Assembly (NCBI GenBank): GCA_016866675.1
Contig: VGLO01000017.1
Location: 1 to 14,358 of the forward strand
Origin: Candidatus Staskawiczbacteria bacterium
GTDB lineage: Bacteria; Patescibacteriota; Minisyncoccia; Minisyncoccales; Staskawiczbacteraceae
Direction: 5' to 3'
Length of the DNA: 14,358 bases
Shown here piece after piece: positions 1-7,545 of this stretch. Positions within the stretch are counted from its first letter, which is position 1, and each line of letters opens with the position of its first letter. The position numbers were made by a program, and so were the translations under genes. Below the pieces are notes generated by a model, which saw only the letters and a list, made by a program, of their open reading frames with translations, did no database searches and was not told the DNA's origin.

Positions 1-231
1 ATAAAATTTTTACAGGAAAAAAATATTGGCACAAGACCTTTTTATCCTGCCATTCACACTCAAAATCCATATAAAAAAAATAAAGGGGATTATAAAAATT
101 CAGAAAAGATATCAATGAGGGGTTTATGGTTACCTTCATCATCTTTTTTATCAGATGAAGATATTATATATGTTTGTAATAATATAAAAGAATTTTTTCA
201 TGAAAATACTTTACATAGCTCTAAAACATGA
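1..231 (+). CDS. DegT/DnrJ/EryC1/StrS-family sugar aminotransferase, C-terminal fragment
   Basis: Frame 1 is open from the left edge to a TGA at 229-231 and gives the last 76 residues of a protein whose start lies outside the window. The fragment carries the C-terminal signature of PLP-dependent nucleotide-sugar aminotransferases: IGTRPFYPAIHTQNPY (residues 9-24), then NSEKIS and GLWLPSSSFLSDEDI, and a final helix ending in EFF. In this family (for example PerA, GDP-perosamine synthase) that part packs on the active site and closes the protein. The likely role is amination of a 4-keto sugar nucleotide, which fits the GDP-mannose 4,6-dehydratase-like gene downstream. The PLP lysine is not in the window, so a ColD-like dehydratase of the same fold cannot be excluded. 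The 3' end overlaps the next gene by 32 bases. Confidence 0.85.
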   Translation: MKFLQEKNIGTRPFYPAIHTQNPYKKNKGDYKNSEKISMRGLWLPSSSFLSDEDIIYVCNNIKEFFHENTLHSSKT

Positions 232-1267
232 GTATGGCGATCCAAATAAAGGGCTAAGTTATGCATATTATAATGGCTATGATGCTTTGCGGTTTATGGG
301 AAATGAATATCAGGTAGTGTTTTTCCCATATGATGAGTTGTTATACAAGTTTGGTCAGGAAAAAATGAATGAGATGCTACTTCAAGCAGTTAAAAATGAG
401 AATCCTGATCTTTGTTTCTTTTCTCTTTTTAATGATGAAATATATAAAGAAACCATTAAAAAAATATCAGATTCAGGAAAAACCATTACATTTAATTGGT
501 TTGCAGATGACAAATGGAGATTTCATAACTTTACAAAACATTGGGCTCCTCTATTTAATTGGGTTTCTACTGATCAAAAATCATCAGTGAAAGATTATCA
601 AAAGATTGGTTATAAAAATGTTGTGGTGGGGTGTTGGGGTTGCAATCAAAGAATTTTTAAACCCCTTGCACTCGAAAAAGTATACGATGTTTCTTTTGTG
701 GGTCAGGCCTATGGTCCAAGAAATACATTGGTTAAAAAGCTCAAGAAGGCCGGAATAAATATAGAGTGCTTTGGAAATGGCTGGCCGAACGGGCGTGTTT
801 CTCAAGAAAAAATGATTGAAATATTTTCTCAAAGTAAAATTAATCTTAATTTTACCGAAAGAAGAGGTGTCACACCTCTATATTTGGCTAAAATATTTTT
901 TGCTAAAAAAAATGGCAAGATTACTTTATATTATCCAAATCAGTGGTTAGATAATGCAAAATCAGTTTTTGCTGAATTACAAAACGAAATTAAGGGTAGG
1001 AATTTTGAAATTCCAGGATGTAATGCGTTTATGATTACTGGTAACGCAGAAAATTTAGAAGATTATTATGTTTTTGATAAAGAAGTTGTTGTGTATAAAA
1101 GTGCAAACGATTTAATTAGAAAAATAAAATATTATTTGCAACATCAAGAGGAAAGAGAGAAAATAGCTGAAGCTGGATATAAAAGAACAATGAATGAATA
1201 TACATATGAAAAAATATTCAAGAAAATATTCAAACAAATTATGAACAATCATGGAGCAATACTATAA
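200..1267 (+). CDS. CgeB-like glycosyltransferase (glycosyl transferases group 1 type)
   Basis: The 355-residue cytoplasmic protein looks like a GT-B glycosyltransferase of the CgeB / Glyco_trans_1_2 type. An N-terminal half (about 1-155) includes the block FNWFADDKWRFHN (98-110). A linker with YDVSFVGQAYGPRN (162-175) leads into the nucleotide-sugar-binding half, with ECFGNGWPNG (189-198), INLNFTERRG (214-223) and the hallmark KGRNFEIPGCNAFMITG (265-281). The last is the donor-site E-x-P-G loop usual in this group. The C-terminal helices (about 303-350) match the usual end of the domain. The expected role is transfer of a sugar to the growing chain; donor and acceptor cannot be read from the sequence. 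The ATG at 200 lies inside the upstream gene (32-base overlap), starts directly with a typical beta-strand (MKILYIAL) and suggests translational coupling. Confidence 0.8.
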   Translation: MKILYIALKHEYGDPNKGLSYAYYNGYDALRFMGNEYQVVFFPYDELLYKFGQEKMNEMLLQAVKNENPDLCFFSLFNDEIYKETIKKISDSGKTITFNWFADDKWRFHNFTKHWAPLFNWVSTDQKSSVKDYQKIGYKNVVVGCWGCNQRIFKPLALEKVYDVSFVGQAYGPRNTLVKKLKKAGINIECFGNGWPNGRVSQEKMIEIFSQSKINLNFTERRGVTPLYLAKIFFAKKNGKITLYYPNQWLDNAKSVFAELQNEIKGRNFEIPGCNAFMITGNAENLEDYYVFDKEVVVYKSANDLIRKIKYYLQHQEEREKIAEAGYKRTMNEYTYEKIFKKIFKQIMNNHGAIL

Positions 1268-2339
1268 TATTCACAACTTAGTAAAAATAATAGTTCAAAC
1301 TAACAATATATATTTGTTAGAAGAATTAAATTACACACTAAGATATTTTAAAACAGAAGATTCTTTATTGAGTTATGACATTGAGATAAAAGATATAAGT
1401 CATTTTTCTTTGCCACAAGAGCATCTTATTATCTCCGATAAATTTTTTGGTTTTAAAAATGGTTTTTTTAGTAAAGATGATGAGTATGCGATTATTATGG
1501 ACGGAGAAAAAATTACATTATTTGAAAAGGAAAATAGTATTGCAATTAACGAACTAATTGAGCTTTTACTGCTTAAGAAAGGGTACACTTTCATTCATGG
1601 AGCAGGGATTAGTTATAACGGAGATGGTGTTATTTTTCCATCACCACCAAATACTGGTAAAACAACCTTAATGTCAAAATTAAGGAAAAAAGATAGTGTA
1701 AATTTTTTTGGAGATGATTATATTATATTAAAAGAAGACGGGTCTATGCTTTCATATCCAATGGATTTTTCAATACATGATTATCATTTCAAATTTTTTG
1801 AAGAATTAAAGAGGGCTCCAGAAGGAAAACAAATAAAAAGAATTTTTTATGAAAAATTTTTAGTAGACATTGTAAGGCATTTTCCCATAAGAAGAACATT
1901 AAAAAAGATAGCAAGATTTTTTAATTACGAATTTTTAAAGGGCGGAGAGTATTTGAAGGTTGAGGCAAAACGTCTTATGGGTGCTAAAAAAGTAGGTAAG
2001 ATGGCAAAGGTAAAATATAGCGTATGTCTTAATAAGTATGAAGGAAGAGACTTGAGAATTGAAAGTGTTGACCCAGAAACTATTATTAAAGAAATTATTG
2101 GAACCCTGCAATCTGAATGGTACAAATCATTACCAGCATTGCACTTTTTGGCTTCATTTGGATTAGTAGATTTAACTGAATCTTTTAAAAAAACAAATGA
2201 TATTTTAAGGAACAATTTTAAGGATGTTAAGTTTTACCGAGTACTTTTGCCATCTCTTATGGAGCACCAAGAACGCTTTAGGCAGCTAGATGAATTTCTG
2301 GAGACTAAAATTTTTAGAGAATTAAAAAATGGAAAATAG
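1251..2339 (+). CDS. HPr-kinase-like P-loop protein of a polysaccharide locus
   Basis: The 362-residue protein has a central block typical of HprK/PEP-carboxykinase-like P-loop proteins: HGAG at 116-119, a Walker A-like loop SPPNTGKTT at 131-139, and a GDDYIIL strand at 154-160 where HprK relatives carry an aspartate pair. The loop is unusual because serine replaces its first glycine (S-x4-GKT). The N-terminal 100 residues and the C-terminal 180 residues are not recognisable to me. Stand-alone HprK-like proteins are common in bacterial polysaccharide gene clusters, but their substrate is generally unknown. No HPr or PTS gene is present, so a role in carbon catabolite control is unlikely; phosphorylation of a sugar or a protein of the pathway is only a guess. 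The gene overlaps its left neighbour by 17 bases and its right neighbour by 11. Confidence 0.65.
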   Translation: MEQYYNIHNLVKIIVQTNNIYLLEELNYTLRYFKTEDSLLSYDIEIKDISHFSLPQEHLIISDKFFGFKNGFFSKDDEYAIIMDGEKITLFEKENSIAINELIELLLLKKGYTFIHGAGISYNGDGVIFPSPPNTGKTTLMSKLRKKDSVNFFGDDYIILKEDGSMLSYPMDFSIHDYHFKFFEELKRAPEGKQIKRIFYEKFLVDIVRHFPIRRTLKKIARFFNYEFLKGGEYLKVEAKRLMGAKKVGKMAKVKYSVCLNKYEGRDLRIESVDPETIIKEIIGTLQSEWYKSLPALHFLASFGLVDLTESFKKTNDILRNNFKDVKFYRVLLPSLMEHQERFRQLDEFLETKIFRELKNGK

Positions 2340-3186
2340 GCCACTGGTTTCAGTAGTAATTCCCACTTACAATAGGCAGAAGTATATTGCCTTGGCGATT
2401 TCAAGTGTTTTAGAACAAACTTATAAAAACATAGAAATAATTGTCATCGATGACTTTTCTAATGACAAAAGCCTAGAAATTATTTATGAAATAGCAAAAG
2501 AAAACGGGAATATATCTCTCTATAAAAATGAGAAGAATCTTGGGTTTGTCAAAAGCTTAAATAAAGGAGTCGGTTTGTCAAAAGGAAAGTATATTGCAAG
2601 ATTAGATGATGATGATGTTTGGTGTGATGTGAGAAAATTAGAAAAGCAAGTTGATTTTTTAGAAAAGCATAAAGATTACGTTTTAGTTGGAGGGGGTGTT
2701 ATAAAAATTAACAAAGATGGTAGTGAAATGGTAAGGTTTTCTGTTCCAGAGGAAGATAAAGATATTAGGAAAGTTATTTTGGTCAATAATGTTTTTGCTC
2801 ATAGCGCAGTTATTTTTAAAAGAGATGATTTTATGAAAGTTGGAGGCTATGATGAACAATTTGGATTTTTTGCTGACTGGGCACTGTGGCTTGCACTAGG
2901 GAAAGTAGGTAAATTTTATAATTTTCAAGAATTTTTCATTCATTACTTAGACCAGGAAGATAATAGGTTAAATAGTACTAGAGATAGACAGATAAGACGT
3001 AGGTTGTTAGCTAAAGTTAAGCTAAGTAATAAATATAAAAGATATTATAACGGCTCTATTAAGGCTATTCTGCATTCATTTGCTAGTTATGTTTATTCTT
3101 TTATACCGCTTAGGAAAAAACTATGGCCAATAATTTTTAAAATTAGAAGTTTTTTCTTCGGTCATCCCCCTTATAAATATTTTTAA
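2329..3186 (+). CDS. Family 2 glycosyltransferase
   Basis: The 285-residue protein is a GT-A, GT2-type glycosyltransferase. The N-terminal strand and loop VSVVIPTYNRQKYI (7-20) and the SVLEQTYKNIEIIVIDDFSND segment (26-46) form the nucleotide-binding part. NLGFVKSLNKG (70-80) is the usual central motif. ARLDDDDVW (90-98) supplies the DxD-type metal site. The SAVIFKRDDF/GGYDE region and ADWALWLAL correspond to the acceptor-side ED/DW motif of the family. A basic C-terminal stretch (about 215-280) rich in Arg, Lys and aromatics may associate with the membrane. It is predicted to transfer a sugar to the lipid-linked chain; linkage and donor are unknown. The ATG lies 11 bases inside the preceding gene, and the reading frame begins immediately with the conserved strand. 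Confidence 0.9.
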   Translation: MENRPLVSVVIPTYNRQKYIALAISSVLEQTYKNIEIIVIDDFSNDKSLEIIYEIAKENGNISLYKNEKNLGFVKSLNKGVGLSKGKYIARLDDDDVWCDVRKLEKQVDFLEKHKDYVLVGGGVIKINKDGSEMVRFSVPEEDKDIRKVILVNNVFAHSAVIFKRDDFMKVGGYDEQFGFFADWALWLALGKVGKFYNFQEFFIHYLDQEDNRLNSTRDRQIRRRLLAKVKLSNKYKRYYNGSIKAILHSFASYVYSFIPLRKKLWPIIFKIRSFFFGHPPYKYF

Positions 3187-3241
3187 ATTCTCTTCATAAT
3201 TAATTGATTAGGGGCGATAAAAGTGGTAGCATTACAAAAAT

Positions 3242-4066
3242 ATGGAACATGAGATTGTCATAAAAAGAAGACAAGGTTTATCAAGTATAGACTTTAAGGA
3301 ATTATGGAGCTATAGGGAGCTCCTCTATTTTCTTGCATGGAGGGATATTAAGCTACGCTATAAACAGACCGTAATTGGAGTTGGATGGGCTATATTGCAG
3401 CCATTTTTAATGATGGTTGTGTTTTCTATTATATTTGGCAGGATTGCGGGAGTTCCTTCAGATAGCGTGCCTTATCCGATCTTTTCTTTCACTGGTTTGC
3501 TTCTTTGGAATATATTCTCTAATTCTTTAAGTAATTCAAGTCAAAGTCTTATTTCAAGTGCAAGTATTATACAAAAAGTATATCTGCCAAGAATTTTGTT
3601 GCCAACAGCATCTGTTATAGTGACATTGGTTGATTTTTTATTCGCAGGAATTATTTTTATTGGTATTTTAATATACTATAATTTTACTCCAAATTTAATC
3701 GGCATTTTATTAGTAATACCAATGATAATTTTTACATTAATATCTTCTTTGGGAATGGGATTTTTCTTATCTGCCTTAAATGTGAAGTTTCGCGATGTAA
3801 GATACGCTTTGCCATTTTTTATCCAACTTTTAATCTTTATGACACCTGTAATTTATCCTATTTCAATAACTCCTTTAAAATACCAATGGATTGTAGCTTT
3901 AAATCCAATGACTGGAATAATTGAGTCATTTAGAACAGCTCTTTTGTATGAAACTCCAGTTGACTGGAATTTGCTGACAATTTCAGTTGTAATGGGAATG
4001 ATATTATTTGTTTTTGGAGTATGGTACTTCTTAAGAACAGAGAAAACATTTGCTGATGTAATATGA
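3242..4066 (+). CDS. wzm: ABC-2-type polysaccharide exporter permease (Wzm-like)
   Basis: The 274-residue integral membrane protein has the architecture of Wzm/TagG/KpsM permeases. A cytoplasmic amphipathic start contains the family signature WRDIKLRYKQTVIGVGWAILQP (33-54). About six hydrophobic segments follow, including the TPVIYP motif before the penultimate pair and a final segment ending WYFLRTEKTFADVI. With the ATPase encoded next it should form the channel that carries an undecaprenyl-linked glycan across the cytoplasmic membrane. The ATG at 3242 is the only plausible start, because an in-frame TAG at 3227-3229 closes the frame upstream. No good Shine-Dalgarno sequence precedes it. A 55-base gap separates it from the glycosyltransferase upstream, and its TGA stop overlaps the next ATG in ATGA, the usual coupling of this pair. 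Confidence 0.93.
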   Translation: MEHEIVIKRRQGLSSIDFKELWSYRELLYFLAWRDIKLRYKQTVIGVGWAILQPFLMMVVFSIIFGRIAGVPSDSVPYPIFSFTGLLLWNIFSNSLSNSSQSLISSASIIQKVYLPRILLPTASVIVTLVDFLFAGIIFIGILIYYNFTPNLIGILLVIPMIIFTLISSLGMGFFLSALNVKFRDVRYALPFFIQLLIFMTPVIYPISITPLKYQWIVALNPMTGIIESFRTALLYETPVDWNLLTISVVMGMILFVFGVWYFLRTEKTFADVI

Positions 4067-5355
4067 CAGAGCCAATTATTAAAGTTGAAAATCTTTCAAA
4101 GCGCTATTGGATTTCTCATGAAAAAGGACCTTCTTATGCCACGCTTCGCGATGAGCTTGTTAAGATTGTCCAAAAGCCAGCTGAGTGGATAATGGGAAAA
4201 AAATCAGAAAAAGAGCACATTTGGGCGCTCAAAGATGTTAATTTTTCTGTTAACTCAGGAGAGATCGTTGGTGTTATTGGTGCTAATGGAGCAGGTAAAT
4301 CAACGCTCCTGAAAGTTTTAACAAGAATTACGCCACCTTCAGACGGTAGGGTAGCTTTAAGAGGTAGAGTGGGTAGCTTGTTAGAAGTGGGAACAGGGTT
4401 TCATCCAGAGCTCACAGGAAGAGAAAATATTTATTTAAATGGTGCAATTTTAGGAATGAGCAGAAAAGAAATCTCTAGCAAGTTTAGCGAGATAGTTCAG
4501 TTTTCTGGCGTTGAAAAGTTTTTAGACACTCCCCTAAAAAGATATTCAAGTGGTATGAATGTAAGGCTGGCATTTTCGGTAGCTGCTCATTTGGAACCAG
4601 AAATTTTATTGATTGATGAAGTTTTAGCTGTTGGAGATGTTGCATTTCAAAAGAAATCAATGAGTAAAATGGAAGAGGTTAGTAAAAAAGGGAGAACAAT
4701 TCTTTTTGTTTCCCATAATATGGCAAGCGTTGTAAATCTTTGCAAAAGAACAATTCTTTTAGATGGTGGAAAAATAGTTATGGATGGTCCGACTTCAGAA
4801 GTGATTGAATATTATATGGGACTTAAAGAAAATAAAATTGCAGAAGTTGTTTGGTCAAATTTGGATTTGGCTCCAGGAAACGAAGAGGCAAAACTGCACA
4901 AGGTTAGAATTTTATCAGATGATGGAAGGCCAATTTCAGAAGCCGATATACAAAAAGAAACTCAAATTGAAATGAGTTACTGGAATTTAAAAGAGGGTGC
5001 AAAGCTTTTTGTATCAATGCATTTAATTAGTAGTCAAGGAATAACTGTTTTGACTACTTTTAATGCACCATCGGTTAGCTTAACTAAAGATGAGTGGTAT
5101 GACAAAGAAAAACCCAAAGGTCTTTTTAAATCTATTTGCAAAATACCTGCAAACTTTTTGAATGAAGGTATGTATTTTATAAGTGTTTTTATTACGAGCT
5201 ATGATGGCATGATGATAAACCACGCCGTAAAAGAGAAGGTTATCTCTTTTAATGTTGTTGATACTGGAGGAATGAGAAAAGAATATAGTGGTCCATGGGT
5301 TGGGGTAGTAAGGCCAAGGCTTTCTTGGAGTACGGAGTATGAAGGAAACAAATAA
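4063..5355 (+). CDS. wzt: ABC polysaccharide exporter ATPase with C-terminal Wzt-type carbohydrate-binding domain
   Basis: The 430-residue protein has an N-terminal ABC ATPase with Walker A GANGAGKS (73-80), the signature segment YSSGMNVRLAF (161-171), Walker B ILLIDE (181-186) followed by VLAVGD, and the H-loop SHN (217-219). GTGFHPELTGRENIYLNG (110-127) is the Q-loop-region block typical of Wzt/TagH. Beyond about residue 255 it has a 170-residue extension predicted to be a beta-sandwich, resembling the Wzt C-terminal domain. In E. coli O8/O9a and Klebsiella O12 that domain recognises the finished, capped end of the glycan. Export here may therefore depend on a terminal modification. The neighbouring permease gene overlaps by 4 bases. 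The last 17 bases overlap the following glycosyltransferase. Confidence 0.93.
   Translation: MTEPIIKVENLSKRYWISHEKGPSYATLRDELVKIVQKPAEWIMGKKSEKEHIWALKDVNFSVNSGEIVGVIGANGAGKSTLLKVLTRITPPSDGRVALRGRVGSLLEVGTGFHPELTGRENIYLNGAILGMSRKEISSKFSEIVQFSGVEKFLDTPLKRYSSGMNVRLAFSVAAHLEPEILLIDEVLAVGDVAFQKKSMSKMEEVSKKGRTILFVSHNMASVVNLCKRTILLDGGKIVMDGPTSEVIEYYMGLKENKIAEVVWSNLDLAPGNEEAKLHKVRILSDDGRPISEADIQKETQIEMSYWNLKEGAKLFVSMHLISSQGITVLTTFNAPSVSLTKDEWYDKEKPKGLFKSICKIPANFLNEGMYFISVFITSYDGMMINHAVKEKVISFNVVDTGGMRKEYSGPWVGVVRPRLSWSTEYEGNK
5327..5330 (+). promoter_or_regulatory. Ribosome-binding site (GGAG) for the first tandem glycosyltransferase
   Basis: GGAG ends 8 bases before the ATG at 5339. It lies inside the 3' end of the ATPase gene. 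It is one of the few canonical Shine-Dalgarno sequences in the window and supports the ATG at 5339 as the start. Confidence 0.5.
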
Positions 5356-6445
5356 TCCATATTTAAGTATTGTTATATACTCTCGCAATGATAACTATGA
5401 GGGCAATGCATTTGAACGATTGCAAATGACAATTGACAATCTTGTTTTACAATCAAAAAAATATAATCTTTCAGCTGAATTAATAATAGTAGACTGGAAT
5501 CCGCCAGAGGATAAGCCTTTACTCAAAGATGCTCTGTTAATACCAAAAGATCTTGGGCCAATGACAATAAGATTTATTGTGGTACCAAATGAGATACACG
5601 AAGGATATAGAGCGCACTCAAAAATGAATATAATTCCTGTCGCAGCTCTTAATGTTGGCATTTATAGGGCAAGGGGACAGTTTATATGGGCTACAAACGC
5701 TGACCTTCTTTTTTCTAATGAGTTGATTGAGTTTTTAGCATCTAAAAAAATGGATAAAGAGAATTTTTACAGAGTTTTTAGATACTCTGTTGATGAAAAT
5801 GTTTTAAGTAAAAAAACTTTAGATGAGAGAATTGATTTTTGTAAAAATAATATTGTTGAAGTTTTTCAGAAAAACACTACATCAATACATGGTCTAAAAG
5901 AGCATCCTATTTTACAAACTTCTTGTGGTGGAGATTTTATTGTTTTTTCCAAAGAGTATTGGGAAAAAATTAATGGATATCCTGAATTAAATAATCTAGG
6001 AGCTTTCACAGATTGGTTGTTGTGCTATATGCTTTATTTAGCCGGACTTAAAGAAAAAATGTTGCCTGACACAATGCGCGTTTATCATATGGATCATAAA
6101 AAACATAAACAGCAAAGAGAGCAATTTAAAAAAAGCGCAACAAACTATGTGAGGTATGAAATTTATCACAAGCTTGGCCAAAAAAGTATTTTAAAAAAGA
6201 TTTTAAAGTTTGCAAATAATTTAAAAAATAGATTGCAAGGAATTTTGATGGGTGGCTTTTATATATTCATTGTTCCAATTTCAAAAAAGTTTGGCCCTCA
6301 AGGAAATTGGGATTTAAATACAGGATATTCTTATTGGGGATTTCACAGAACCTTAATTAAGATGCTAAAAAATAAAAGGTCATACGCTTTTAATAATAGA
6401 GGCTGGGGTTTGCCAAAAGAGAATTTTAAAGAGTTTATAGTTTAA
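5339..6445 (+). CDS. GT2-like glycosyltransferase, first of two tandem paralogues
   Basis: The 368-residue protein has a GT-A-like N-terminal domain. LSIVIYSRNDNY (about 9-20) opens the fold, and AELIIVDWNPPEDKPLL (about 46-62) is a block I recognise from family 2-like transferases of polysaccharide loci. NVGIYRARGQFIWATNADLLFSNEL (about 104-128) contains N-A-D at the DxD position. CGGDFIVFSKEYW with INGYPE (about 198-218) is the acceptor-side motif. The C-terminal third is basic and ends in GWGLPKENFKEF. It is predicted to add a sugar to the exported glycan; donor and linkage are unknown. Its closest visible relative is the next gene, similar over the whole length by eye and probably a duplication. 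Its stop shares one base with the ATG of that gene. Confidence 0.75.
   Translation: MKETNNPYLSIVIYSRNDNYEGNAFERLQMTIDNLVLQSKKYNLSAELIIVDWNPPEDKPLLKDALLIPKDLGPMTIRFIVVPNEIHEGYRAHSKMNIIPVAALNVGIYRARGQFIWATNADLLFSNELIEFLASKKMDKENFYRVFRYSVDENVLSKKTLDERIDFCKNNIVEVFQKNTTSIHGLKEHPILQTSCGGDFIVFSKEYWEKINGYPELNNLGAFTDWLLCYMLYLAGLKEKMLPDTMRVYHMDHKKHKQQREQFKKSATNYVRYEIYHKLGQKSILKKILKFANNLKNRLQGILMGGFYIFIVPISKKFGPQGNWDLNTGYSYWGFHRTLIKMLKNKRSYAFNNRGWGLPKENFKEFIV
5441..5506 (+). repeat. 66-base direct repeat, copy 1 (inside first tandem glycosyltransferase)
   Basis: This stretch is base-for-base identical to 6541-6606, exactly 1100 bases downstream, and bounded by mismatches on both sides. It encodes the core from LVLQSKKYN to IIVDWNPP, in the same frame in both genes. 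The flanks show many synonymous and non-synonymous differences. Confidence 0.95.
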
Positions 6446-7545
6446 TGAATAACGATCCATATATAAGCATTGTTATAACTGCAAGAAATGATGACTATCA
6501 AAAGGGTGGTTTTGATCGCATGAGAATGGCAGTTGATACGCTTGTTTTACAATCAAAAAAATATAATCTTTCAGCTGAATTAATAATAGTAGACTGGAAT
6601 CCGCCAAAAGATAGACCCCTTTTAAAGGATGCACTTATTTTAAAAGATACGGGATTTATAAAAGTAAAATTTATTGTAGTTCCAAATCAAATACATAAGG
6701 GTTATAATTCTATAGAAAGAATTAATATTATTAATCCAGCTGCATTTAATGTTGGTATTAGGAGGGCAAAAGGAAGTTTTATTATGGCTACCAATTCAGA
6801 TATAATGTTTTCTAATGAATTGATGGAATATATTGCTTCAAAAGACCTCAGAGAAGATTCTTTTTATAGAGCATTTAGATATGATATTGATAGAAATGTT
6901 TTAAGGGTAAATTCTTTGAATGAAAGAATGAATTTTTGCAAAAATAATATTGTTCAAGTTTTTTCAGAAAATAGTATTTTATTGCATCCCCATGGATTGC
7001 ATCATCATCCGGTTTTACAAACAGACTGCGGAGGGGACTTTATCTTATTCTCAAGGAATAATTGGCATAAGATTCATGGTTATCCAGAAACAAACAATTT
7101 AGGACTGGCTTCAGATGTGCTCTTATGTTATATGGCCTACCTCTCTGGTTTAAAAGAGGTTGTTCTGGGAAAATCAATGAGGGTATATCATATTGATCAT
7201 GAAAGTCGCTGGAGATGCAAAGACGAAGGTGGATTGGTTCATATTTTTCGTAATAAAGTTTATAATAGGCTAAAATCTGGCAGTTTGATAAAGAAGATTA
7301 TTAAAAAAACGAGCTTAATCTTTAGGAAAACCTTTGATTTTTTTGAAAATTTGTTTTATAAGCAATTTGGAACATTTTTAAAATATCGTAGCAAAAATAA
7401 AAGTTGGGACTTTAATGTTAAGTATTTGATATTTGAACATAGAAGAACTCTCTTTTCTATGCTAAGAGGAGAAAGGTCATATGTTTATAATGGGGAAAAT
7501 TGGGGTTTTCCAAAGGAGAATTTTAAAGAATTTAATTTAAATTAA
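6445..7545 (+). CDS. GT2-like glycosyltransferase, second of two tandem paralogues
   Basis: The 366-residue protein is a paralogue of the preceding gene with the same order of blocks: ISIVITARNDDY near the start, AELIIVDWNPPKDRPLL, NVGIRRAKGSFIMATNSDIMFSNEL with N-S-D at the DxD position, CGGDFILFSRNNW with HGYPE, and a closing NWGFPKENFKEF. The two proteins look roughly half identical by eye and diverge most in the basic segment before the tail, which may separate their acceptor specificities. The role is predicted transfer of a sugar to the exported polysaccharide, with unknown donor. The ATG at 6445 overlaps the upstream TAA by one base (TAATG), and the downstream junction at 7545 has the same arrangement, so stop-restart coupling is likely. 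No Shine-Dalgarno sequence is evident. Confidence 0.75.
   Translation: MNNDPYISIVITARNDDYQKGGFDRMRMAVDTLVLQSKKYNLSAELIIVDWNPPKDRPLLKDALILKDTGFIKVKFIVVPNQIHKGYNSIERINIINPAAFNVGIRRAKGSFIMATNSDIMFSNELMEYIASKDLREDSFYRAFRYDIDRNVLRVNSLNERMNFCKNNIVQVFSENSILLHPHGLHHHPVLQTDCGGDFILFSRNNWHKIHGYPETNNLGLASDVLLCYMAYLSGLKEVVLGKSMRVYHIDHESRWRCKDEGGLVHIFRNKVYNRLKSGSLIKKIIKKTSLIFRKTFDFFENLFYKQFGTFLKYRSKNKSWDFNVKYLIFEHRRTLFSMLRGERSYVYNGENWGFPKENFKEFNLN
6541..6606 (+). repeat. 66-base direct repeat, copy 2 (inside second tandem glycosyltransferase)
   Basis: Identical to 5441-5506 at every base, including all third codon positions, while sequence on either side has diverged. See copy 1. Confidence 0.95.

Noticed and set aside
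1209..1236. Short tandem repeat of AAAATATTCAAG/A near the end of the CgeB-like gene
   Set aside because: It is only two 12-base copies encoding KKIF repeats in a Lys/Ile-rich helix, and such repeats are expected by chance in DNA this A+T-rich.
3187..3241. Promoter or separate start of transcription before the exporter genes
   Set aside because: The 55-base gap has no convincing -35/-10 pair; AT-rich hexamers occur everywhere in this sequence, so no promoter can be supported.
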